In this document: one piece after another, positions 54,576-64,000 of the stretch
Position numbering within the stretch: the stretch's first letter is position 1
Layout of the letters: each line of letters starts with the position of its first letter
Assembly: GCF_040712315.1 (NCBI RefSeq)
Contig: NC_134015.1
Span: 57,179,964 to 57,243,963 of the forward strand
Source: Castanea sativa
Lineage: Eukaryota; Streptophyta; Magnoliopsida; Fagales; Fagaceae
Direction of reading: 5' to 3'
DNA length: 64,000 nucleotides
Made by a program: the position numbers and the translations under genes
Notes under the pieces: model-generated
Databases searched by the model: none
What the model was told of the DNA's origin: nothing
The model's input: only the letters and a program-made list of their open reading frames with translations

Positions 54576-57500
54576 TTAAGCTGCTGATTTCTCCTCTTCA
54601 GACACATTCTTAGATAACTGTTGCAGGAAGTTCCCAAGCAGCCTCTGATCCAAAAACATATTAGGTATCTGCAAGAAAGAACTATTAAGTAAAGCTTGCA
54701 CACACAACACCCCACGCCCACACACACACACACACACACATACAAGAGAGAGGGAAAGACCTTCTCCCCAAAGAAAATTTTTGTATTATCAGCTATGGCC
54801 TCGATGAATTTAAGCTCAAGAAATTGCGGTGTTAGCTTCAACTTGTTTGCTTCAGCTTCCTTCAGTAAACTAGAAATGTAGAGAGAGCAATAATATTAGT
54901 CATTTCTATGATACCATATTCATATCTTTTAAACTGAAAAGTGAATGAAGTTTTCACCGGTAGAAATCTGCATCGGCCAAGCTCTTTTCCCGAGCCATGT
55001 ATATCTGGTTCTCAATTTCTTGCTGCTTCCTGACACTATCCTTTTCCATCAACTTCTGTTCCATAAGGATCTTGCTCACATTTGCAACCTTCTCAGCTTC
55101 ACTGATAGCCATTTTCTTATTTGTCTCTGCCTCTTTCTCAACCACTCTCTGTTTCTCAATAGCAATTAAGACCTAACAAAGTAACATCAACATAAAACAT
55201 AGAATGATGCACTCCATTAACTTCAAAGGCTTACTATATAATAAATTATCCAATATGTTTTTCATTGACTGGGTGTGGGTGCAAACATATGCATGTACAA
55301 AGTTTGGATATAAGTGAAAAAAGCTCAAAGGGCCAAGGCTAACTAGTTTAAAGAGTAAACTCAATGTTCAGCTATAATTTGAAATATTAAACATACATTA
55401 AAAGCACATTTAATTTAGAAAGAATCTGCATATCAAGAATCATATTGGGTGCAAGTGTGTGAGTGTCTATTTGCTTTGCTTGACTAACAGAGGAAAATAG
55501 AAGAAAGTAAAAGGACCTTCTATCGTATTCAGGAAAAAGAAACCGAACCTTAGTGCGCTCCTCTTCCATCTGTTCAAAATTGCGTCTTATGCTTTCCGGG
55601 ATTTTTGGCTTTGTAACGCGAACACTAATGATTTCAATACCTGGAGCATAACGTGTGCAGTCACCCTGGAGAGCATCTTTCATCTTTTCATCAATCTGTG
55701 AGAGTTAAATGCATTGTCAATATAATGTGAAGTAAATAAATAGAAAAGGATTTGATTACCCCTACACTAGCACATGGTGCCATGATGTTACACAACTATA
55801 TGAAGTATAGTTATAAGGAGCTTCTTAATAATGCTGGCAACTTAACACCAACATAGATTCCCAAAGAGAAAAAATCCGTGGAAGTCAACACAGCACTACT
55901 TGCTGGGATTTTCTTGAGGAGGGATCAAATTGTTCAACTTTTAAGTTAAGATTTCAATATGCTAAACAATCTGTCAGATTAAACTACTAAAGCAGAGTAC
56001 ACTGCTCTAAACAACACTTGGAAGACTTCTTATACTGTGAAGCTAAATTGGAAGCTCCTAAAATGTTTTCATTTATGGCTTTAAAGGGTATGTTTTCTTT
56101 AGCATACTTGATCAAAAACATCAATGTAGACTTGCTGAAGAGAGTGAGAGCTGCAAAACTGATTGATCTCGTGATGAATTTTGTCATATATCCATGTATT
56201 GTCATACTGCACCCCATAGTTCAGCAGAGTGTCATGCACATAGTCCTTGTGAAGCCGGTTAACAACCTAAGAAGGCATTACAATGAGTGCATATAAGCTG
56301 AACATTTCACACCTTAGACCATTTGTAAACCATAATGTTAATAAAGAGCAACATCTCGTAGCTGTACCTCTATCTTCTCAAAGTTAATCATTACACCTCC
56401 TTTGGTACCACAAGGAATATCCCTCACCTGCAATTATACTCCCAGGAAGGATTTGAACATTTGACTGACAAGATGAAATTCCTCAATTTTCATAACATCA
56501 AATTTTACCTGATCTGTCTGAAGGGTTACTTGAACAGGCTCATAATGGGTTATAAAAGGCAGCTTCAGATGAAAACCTAAAAATTAAGTGCATGCATAAA
56601 TTTCACAAGTTCTAGGAAAGCAACTACTGAATGAAAATTATAAAGAAATGACCATAGTCAAACCTGGATCTGTAATAGTCTTTAGAAGGGCACCTCCTCT
56701 CCAGTAAACCCCAACATGGCCTTCTGGGACTTGGTGCAGAATGGAAAAACCATTCCTAAAAGTTGATGATGAAGGAATAACTATCTGTAAAATTTATATT
56801 CATGTCAGATATTTTCAAACTCAAATAAAATGATATGAACACTTGTTCCAGTGACTGAGATTCAGATTAAATCTAAAATTTTAAACAAACTAGCATTTAA
56901 TAAGCAAATTATATAGTCACTCCATAAAAAAAAAAAAAAACAAACACTAATCCACTATTTTCTTTTCTTAGGTATGCCTCCCTGGCAGCTGCAGTTACTA
57001 ATAAGTAAAGGAATGTAGCAAATCACAAAACCAGCCCAGCCTGCCAAGAACAACATGACAAGTTTAATTGTTTTTAGTTTAGTAAATCTTTTGATCAAAA
57101 GACTAATTCAAAGTGGGAACTAAATATGTTCCCATATCTTCAAAGAGGTTCTTTCAAAAACATGCTCTCCAAATCAAATTTTTAAATTTTGGTGTTTTCA
57201 CATGCATGCAAATTTGACATTTTCATAAGCTGCATGTTAACTAAAACTGGTTTTGAATCTAGATAACTGGATTAATAAAACAACTGCACTTGAACTACTA
57301 GTATTTTTGGTTCAGCTTGTATCAAACCAAACCGGCTTTGTGGTTAGCAAACTTCCACAAAAACATTCAGGCAACACAATTACAAATAGAGTAATTTAGA
57401 AATAACTCTACCGTCCCTAGTGCATACTTGATGCCACAATGTAAATTCCTTTTAAATTTTTTTCAAAAAATGTTAATAATTAAATGACAATAGGCATTAG

Positions 57501-59263
57501 AACCACAGTTTGTAATGCAAGGTGAAATGGACAGAAAAAAAAGTCTTCTGTCTTACTCTTACTATATTCTATTTTATACTCCACCATTCGTAATCAACCA
57601 CATCCCTTTTTCTTCGTATCAAGTAATCCACTTTTAAAATGGGGAAAGAAAAAAAAAATCAGACGTGTGACATACTACAGTTAGTGGAGCATAAAGTGGA
57701 AGACTATGAATGGGATAGAGCATTTTTATTTGTAATGGAACACCATTGAAGCATTTCTACTAGAAGCTATAGGCTATTATTCACTATGATGCACCTCTGT
57801 TGTAATCTTTCAATGAGAATATTGATGCATGTTGAACCTGACTTGCAACAATGCAAGTCCACACAGAACAACTACTACCATCACCATAAAGGGAAACAAA
57901 TACTAGAAATAATCTAGAGTCACATTTTTATATCAAACCAATTTGATGAATTCTAAGTCACATATTACAGATCCTGAAATACTATTGAACACGTGGGAAT
58001 ACAACAATTAATTAATATCTCTAGGTATATTTTAGACATAGCCTATATTTAATTCTAGTTTTCAAAACAAATAACAACTATCAAAATCTTTAAAAACATA
58101 TCTAAAATCAAAATAAAATTTTTAAGGGTAAACTACATATTTGGTCCCTATTCCCTACATTATATTTCAATTTAGTCCCTAACATTTTAATTGTGTCAAT
58201 TTAGTCCCTAATATTTCAATGTTGTGTCAATTTAGTCCCTGCAGTTATATTTTGAATGAAAATGATTAATATGGCGAATGACCAAAATAAAAAATTAACT
58301 TCTGTTGACGTGAAAATAAACTAAAATTTTATTTTAGTTATTTGCTATGTTAGTAATTTTCATTCAAAATATAACTGCAGGGACTAAATTGACACAATAT
58401 TGAAATATTAGGGACCAAATTGACACAATTAAAAGGTTAGAGACCAAATTGAAATATGGTGTAAAGGATAGGGACCAAATATGTAGTTTACCCAATTTTT
58501 TTTCCCTCCTAATACCAATGTAGTAGTTTTCTTGCCATGTCCGTATTTGACATGCGTCTAGAACAAAAAGGTATCTTATGAATCGAGTATATGTATATCT
58601 ACCCTCTCACAGTGTGTAGATCCCTTTTTATCTTGTGCATAAAATAATCATTGGTCTGACATGGATACAGTCAGAGATTTTGGAGCATATATGTTTCTTC
58701 ACTTAAAAGTATACATGATGAAGCATCAATTCAATTATTAAACAACAAGCAAGCATGCTTTGCTAGCAAGCCATGTTTTACAACGAATCAATTAAAGCAG
58801 ACTAAAAAGCACAAAAGTGCTCCAGCAATTTGATTCATTACAGATATTACATTTATTATTAAAATCCGGACGAACATTGAAAATTACTGAAGAAAACGAT
58901 CGAATCGACATTGAAACAGAACCACAAATCACACAAAACGATAATGCAGAAATGCCGAAACCAATGTAGCTTTAAAAATAAATGAAGATTGAAATAAGGA
59001 TCATAGAATAAAAAACAGATAATGTGAGCGATCAGATGCTAAAGCAAAGGCTATTGAAATCGATGAGAGAATGCGATAATATTGAAGATGGCCATGAAAA
59101 ACAAAGCGGCGGCAGTTGATATTTATAGATAGATATAAAATACCATGGCGAAGATTGCGATGAAGGATAGGAAGACTGTGAGAATCGCAGAGAAACCGCC
59201 ACCGCCACCGCCGCCGCCGTGAGGAGGCTGTGGAGTTACGGATCTCGGTTGATGTGTATCCAT
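54576..59263 (-). CDS. Erlin-like SPFH/prohibitin-domain ER membrane protein, copy C (intact)
   Basis: Nine exons with GT-AG borders: 59144-59263, 56664-56784, 56509-56576, 56368-56427, 56108-56266, 55549-55695, 54958-55172, 54761-54869 and 54576-54668. They join in frame to 363 residues. Residues about 24-40 form the N-terminal membrane anchor after a Gly run; about 55-225 the SPFH/band-7 domain ([72 protein letters not shown]); about 215-296 a charged coiled coil; the end has KIFFGEK and IPNMF, the erlin signature also found in animal erlins. Length is close to animal erlins. Erlins assemble into large rings on the ER membrane; the animal role in ER-associated degradation and sterol control is family knowledge, the plant role inference. 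No exon defect seen. Confidence 0.9.
54699..54742. repeat. Interrupted (CA)n microsatellite in intron 8 of erlin copy C
   Basis: CA units broken by ACACCCCACGCC; partner of the longer tract in copy B. Confidence 0.85.
58126..58493. mobile_element. Foldback (long-TIR) MITE in intron 1 of erlin copy C
   Basis: A 368-bp element starting GGGTAAACTACATATTTGGT and ending with its inverse. The inverted arms are about 140 bp each, leaving a middle of roughly 80-90 bp. The arms repeat the TCAATTTAGTCCCT motif several times. Introns 1 of copies A (about 1645) and B (about 19315) lack it, so it inserted after the duplication. The flanks are A/T-rich, so the target duplication is hard to delimit. Non-coding; the long arms suggest a Mutator-like or foldback type. 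Confidence 0.88.
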
Positions 59264-59533
59264 AATGGCGGTTGGTTACTTGCTATTGGCTATCGCACAG
59301 TGTCAGTCAGTCTGTCAGTATGTAAGGTAAGGACTCACGCAACTTCCATGTTTACTATCAGCCAAAGGAATACGATGCTTTTCTAGCTTTTATTTTCTTT
59401 CGGGGTGGTTTCGCGTGAAGTGTGAGCAAGGTTTTTTTTTTTTTTTTTTTTTTTTTGGTGTGTGTGTGTGTGGAGGAAAATTGTACGGGAGACCTCCACG
59501 TGGACCATGAGTCATCATCACCTATATGGGACT
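59264..59533. other. Upstream region of erlin copy C
   Basis: The first ~70 bases resemble the upstream of copies A and B (the GTGTCAGTC stretch), then similarity stops. A T-run (about 59431-59455) is followed by (GT)n. No clear TATA box. Confidence 0.5.
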
Positions 59534-60282
59534 AGGGGTGTCAATGTTCGACGCAACTCGTGGACACGACATAAACCCTACATGGATTTTTGCGGGATAG
59601 GGTTAGGCGCAGATTTGGGTTATAAACAGGTCAATTTGAAAGCAATGAGATAAGAAACGGGTCATAAGCAAGTTAACTTACATAACCCGCAATAGATACA
59701 TTTGATACGCCAATTTGTTTGTGTTAATCCGAAATAACGCATTTAACACAACCTATTTAACTTATATAACAAATAAATAATCATTTTATTTTAAATTTGT
59801 CAAATACTTTTTATAGCCAACTTATATTTTAAATTTAAAAATAAAAGCAAGTAATAATAAAAATTTACAAAGGATATAATTGGAAATAGAAACTTTACAA
59901 ACCCTAAATCCCTCAACCCTACGAATCCTAAATCTCTAAATCTTCTTATATTTTTGTAAAGAACTTATTTCTAAATGGATGTTATATGTTTGTTGAACTA
60001 TATTATTCTGAATGTGGGTTGAAAACTTGAAGTATATACATTACTTTTGGGATGAAAAAAAATTTATTTCTAGATAGATGTTATATTTAATATTAAGCAA
60101 GTTGAAATAAGTTGGGTCACATTTATGTCAATCCAACATGACTCATCTATTAAGTGTGTCAAGTGGGTTGAGTCAGGTCAACCTACCTTATTAACAAGTC
60201 GGGTTAGAGTTGAGTTATTTAATTGAATACCCCTATCTCGACACGACACAAACTCAGCACACTATCCTAAATTGACACCCTT
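59534..60282. mobile_element. TIR element with GGGTGTCAAT ends
   Basis: The left end AGGGGTGTCAATGTTCGAC and the right end, AAGGGTGTCAATTT in reverse, are inverted. The interior repeats CACGACA, AACCCGC- and GGGTT-type words, as in a common plant non-autonomous family. About 750 bp, non-coding. Confidence 0.6.
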
Positions 60283-60300
60283 ATACAGGACTATTCGGGA

Positions 60301-60491
60301 GGGTTTGGTTCGTTGTGATGCACATTACGATGATGCCATATTAAAATTTTTGGTTTATTCTATTTTTTCTAATATTACTATAATCTAAAATTACAAAAAT
60401 ATATCATATCACTTTAATCTCATCACCTAATGTAAAATTACAATAATGTAATATTATGATATAATATAATATCATGATGAACCAAACGCCC
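60301..60491. mobile_element. Short MITE with GGGTTTGGTTC ends
   Basis: The left end GGGTTTGGTTCGTTGTGATG is inverted against the right end (GGCGTTTGGTTCATCATGAT in reverse). About 190 bp, AT-rich interior. Tourist/Harbinger-like appearance. Confidence 0.65.
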
Positions 60492-61375
60492 CATTCGGGC
60501 GATGGACTTATTAGCTAAACCTAACGTACACTTGAGGTTTTAGAATTTGGATTCAATATATCACACATTATTCATAGGGTATTAAGAATGTCTCTTGGAT
60601 TGAAAGACACAGAGGATCTACTCTTTTTATTTTATTTTATTCTTTTTTTTTATGGAAAGGACACCAATTTCTTTGATATATATATATATATAAAAGGCAT
60701 AAGACATATTGCCTTCATTCTCAAACCTATGTGTTTATTCAATCCCCTCATGACATGTGAGTATGTATTGGGCATAAGATATATGTGTGTATGAATTTTT
60801 TTATTTCACTTCAATTGATAGTCCTATATTTTACACTTTTTCTTTTTAAATTTCTTGACATTTTAGTTTCAAACTGTGGTTTTTTATTATGAACACAAAT
60901 TTTAATACTTTGAAAAATAGATAAAAAGTTGAATTTAACTTATATTTTTAAAAGCAATCAAGACAACGAGACATATATACAACTTTATAAGTAAATTTTA
61001 TACTCTTAATATTTTCAAATTGATTTATTTTTTTCAATTTATTTTAGAGATAACTTAGATGTGTAACAATAGTTTACACTTATATTAGTTTTTGTATGTT
61101 ATAAACAGTTGTTTACAATTGTTCATTTATTTTGTAGTTAATATAAATTAATAATTTTTTGCTCTTATTATTAATATTATCCTTTAATTTTGACCGAAAA
61201 TCTGACTTTGTTATTGTATGGGGGCTGTCATGGCTTTGTAGTATGCCCACGTGGGGCTTCCATGGCATTGGTAACATGCATATACAAATATAATGCATAC
61301 GACAATTACATGTTTTCATTCTTATGCATGTGTGGGAATTGTATGATTGTAGATTTTTACATGCTATAAGAGTAA
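60492..61375. other. Gene-free AT-rich stretch
   Basis: I see nothing here beyond a short (TA)n at about 60677-60693 and A/T-rich sequence. The short open frames have no recognisable content. Confidence 0.6.
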
Positions 61376-61864
61376 GATTGCAAATCTATATATCTATAGA
61401 TATAATAATAGATGAAGTGGAGATTGCAAATCTATATATCTATATATATATAATAATAGATGAAGTGGAGAGAAACTCAAATTAGAATTTCAAATTAGAG
61501 TTTCAATTTTGTGCTATGCGTTCTAAATTATTAATTTTTAAAGAGTTTTATTTATTAATTTTAGAATAAAATGTGAAACCACATCATAAATATTTATCCA
61601 AGTGAGTTATTAATTACAAAAACTAAAGAGTTTAGAATAAATGTATTGTAAAAAAACAAAAAAGTGATTCACAATAATTTTATAAAAAAATATGGACAAT
61701 TTACATTTTATACCTAATAATATCCTTAAATTTGTTTTTAAAGAGTTAACAAAATATAAAAATGACTATCAATAGTATTTAAATTATACATATAAGAATT
61801 ATATTATGTATCTTATTGTACATTTTAAGTGTATTCATGTATATGCATGGAGTTACAAGCTAGT
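61376..61864 (+). mobile_element. Helitron-like element with a duplicated 5' segment
   Basis: Two direct 46-48-bp copies of a stretch starting GATTGCAAATCTATATATC and ending GATGAAGTGGAG (61376-61421 and 61422-61469) mark the left side. The right side has an imperfect palindrome CATGTATATGCATG (61836-61849), then GAGTTACAAGCTAGT. The length of about 480 bp and the CTAGT ending suggest a non-autonomous Helitron; the 5' TC end is a guess. Confidence 0.45.
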
Positions 61865-63180
61865 ATCTAATAGATGAGAAATTTATTTTTTGTTAATGTT
61901 GAAATCCAAAGAACTTTCAGTAGCTAATTAATTATTTTTTTCGATAGTTCAATAGCAGTGTTACAACAGAAGAAAACGAATAAGTTACCTTCTTCTTGCA
62001 AGGTTGAGGAAATATCATGGACTTATAATATTTTACTTTCAAAAAGATAATCCTACAAAAATACTTGTAGGTATTTATGTTTAATTCATTTTTTTAATCT
62101 TCTAATCCTTTGATAACCTTGACTTACATGAGATTCTCAAAAACACTTGATCTAAAAGAGAAATTAACTTCAAAAGGAACCGTATTTTATAAAAATATAT
62201 GATACAAATTGTTTTATGTGTACCATATTTATAATTTTAACTATTAATTTTTTTATATTATAATTTAATAGTTACAATAAGAGATGAATCGGAGTATTTG
62301 AATCTTGAATGTCTCAGATAGAAATATCATAAATACCATCCAGCTAAGTTACAAGACTTTTGATTTGACTATTAAAGTAAGATATTACTTTCTTTAATTT
62401 CTTTTATAATAACAAGTGAAATGTTAAGATTATATAGGTATGTTAAATTGTGTTTATGGATCAAGAATTTAAAGGTTAAAATGCCATTTCTGAAAATAAA
62501 AATTTAAATTCTTAGTACGTTTTCTCAAAATTTCCAAATGATATTGACATTACAACCATACTAAATCCTTCTTGCTACCCATTAAAAAAAAAAAATTCAT
62601 TGCTCGCTATTTGATAACGGGAAATTTCGTTTAATTTTATGATTGATAATGCAACTGCTAATATTTCCAATTTCACTGTCAAACGAAACATTTTTTTTAA
62701 AAAATTACCTGATAATACTTCCAAACGAACTTACAATAATATTTGCTATGAAATGTATTAGTCTTATTGGAAAGAGCCAAACTTTTTTTTTTTTGGGGAA
62801 AAATCTACTTGAACTTGGTATCGAACAAATTTTTTTTCCTGATTGTGAAGATGAAATCATGAGAAGAATTTGGAGAGATACAAGAGACCAAGAGTACGTT
62901 TGAAAACATCTTATTTACATAATATTTACTAAAATATTTCATTTTTAGTAATATTTTTGTTAAATGTGTAACAAAAATTTAACACTAATTTGTTGTAAAA
63001 ATGTTAAAGTTAGATTATTTGAAAAAAGAAATAACAATAATAATAATCCAAAACATAAGGCAAAACACAAAAAATAAATAAGCTTGGCAAAGGCACTCTA
63101 ATTTACAAGTTTTCAATTAGAAAATAAATTCCTATATAATTTTTCAAACAAAGTTTGGTAACAAACTTGGCTGTAGATTA
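61865..63180. repeat. Diverged copy of the erlin upstream spacer
   Basis: Pieces match the copy A spacer in order: CCTTTGATAACCTTGACTTACATGAG (about 62107-62130) with 2980-3003; the GTACCATATTTAT stretch (62219) with 3676; the AAAGAGCCAAA...GATGAAA block (62770-62880) with 4780-4840; and AAATAAATTCCTATATAA (63120) with 21825. Much is lost in between. No gene. Confidence 0.6.
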
Positions 63181-64000
63181 AGGCTATAATTCTGATCAAT
63201 ATCTTCTTACTAGGTATTATAATTGAACATAACTAGTATCACTATAGCAATCTTATAATTTTTTCTTGACTTAATAGATATTCTACAATTACACAATACT
63301 CTTGACTTACTTTCCTGTAACTATTATTCAAACTAAGATGGAAATTAATCTAAGTACCCATTTGGATCACGTCCAGCGCGTCCACGTTTAGCGTTTTTGG
63401 CTTCTTTTTTTTTTTTACTAGCGCCTATTGCACTGTTAATGGGACATGAACAGTGCAAATAGGCAAATGAATAGTATTTTGTGAGTGTGAACAGTAACTG
63501 AAAATTATTTTTTTATTATTTTCAGCAAAATAAACGGCATTCAAACGCACTCTAAGAAGCTAAGTGTGCGTTTGCCTAGAAATTATAAGGCGTTTTGCGT
63601 TTTTTGGCTAGGTCCCGCGGCACTATTCATGACCCAATCAAACTTCAAAAAACGCGTATAGGTAGGTCAGCCGTGGATCCCATGACACTATTCATAGTTT
63701 AAAAATTATTTTGCTATAGTGTTTTTAGTAATAAGTTTTTAGTTTTCAGCAAAATAAGCAGTATCCAAATAGACACTAAAAAATATGGATTCTAACATAA
63801 CATGGGACACAACAACACAACAATTCTTGAAAAATTAGAACGCATGGGGATACAATAATTAATTAATATCTCTAGGTATATTTTAGACATAGTCTACATT
63901 TAATTCTAGTTTTCAAAACAAATAACAAGTATCAAAATCTTTAAAAACATATCTAAAATAAGAATAATTTTTTAATACAAATTTATTTTTATTTTTATTG
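63181..64000 (-). repeat. Erlin intron 1 copy at right edge, split by MITEs
   Basis: 63255-63353 matches the intron-1 stretch at about 19080-19190 (TAGATATTCTACAATTACACAATAC, GGAAATTAATCTAAG). 63800-63960 matches 57990-58110 (ATTAATTAATATCTCTAGGTATA and following). If the order of the other copies holds, an exon 1 could lie several hundred bases beyond the window. Confidence 0.65.
63354..63775. mobile_element. Two adjacent MITEs in the edge intron copy
   Basis: The first (about 63354-63552) lies between two TCTAAG motifs (63348-63353 and 63553-63558). The second (about 63563-63773) runs from TAAGTGTGCGTTTGCC to TATCCAAATAGACACT. Both have GAACAGTG-, GCAAAATAA- and TTTTCAG-type words of the family at 4988-5393. 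Confidence 0.65.

Noticed and set aside
55987..56296. Short open frames on both strands over erlin exon 5 of copy C
   Set aside because: They are shadows of exon 5 (56108-56266) in other frames or read into introns.
1..64000. tRNA, rRNA or snoRNA genes
   Set aside because: I scanned for tRNA-like arms and conserved boxes by eye and found none that I could support; a dedicated search would be needed to exclude small RNAs.

Overview
This window is nuclear DNA of a eudicot plant, most likely a woody species. It is AT-rich and intron-rich, full of MITEs, and carries two large Ty3/gypsy elements and chloroplast-derived fragments. I cannot fix the species from sequence alone.

The backbone is a tandem array of an ER-membrane SPFH/prohibitin-family gene (plant erlin), all copies on the minus strand. 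Copy A enters from the left: only exon 1 (2010-2150) and part of intron 1 (1-2009) are inside. Copy B (14917-19739) has all nine exons, but a one-base insertion in exon 2 shifts the frame. Copy C (54576-59263) has nine exons that join in frame into a 363-residue protein. Diverged pieces of intron 1 and the exon-1 flank recur at about 8.7-10.2 kb, 49.7 kb and 63.2-64.0 kb, so the array once held more copies or was repeatedly rearranged.

The spacers between genes are copies of each other (2.2-7.9 kb matches 19.7-24.07 kb; 7.9-9.15 kb matches 36.24-37.51 kb; 9.6-14.9 kb matches 49.13-54.56 kb). These paralogous 'empty sites' date and delimit many insertions: a solo LTR, MITEs, a hAT-like element, a foldback element and Helitron-like ends. 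A chimeric plastid fragment (rpoB joined to ycf4) is present in both spacers, so it predates the duplication.

The B-C spacer was enlarged by two opposed Ty3/gypsy elements of similar (Tat-like) architecture. Element 1 (24167-35764, plus strand) is very young: its 753-bp LTRs differ at one position by eye and it has a perfect 5-bp target duplication. It sits inside a hAT-like element. Its gag-pol is broken by small indels and a stop. Between pol and the 3' LTR it has a seven-copy 151-bp tandem array and, on the opposite strand, a four-exon gene whose exons join into an open frame of 845 codons. Element 2 (37511-49131, minus strand) is older and decayed. It has the same layout, the same antisense gene with two recognisable matching introns, a monomeric version of the tandem repeat, a mutated RT catalytic motif, a copia-like LTR in place of the second half of its integrase, and a one-sided terminal deletion.

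The strongest candidate for an under-described system is the spliced antisense gene carried by these retrotransposons. It encodes a putative gypsy-type transposon domain, a basic nuclear-localisation-like stretch and a coiled coil, and it has stayed open while gag-pol decayed.
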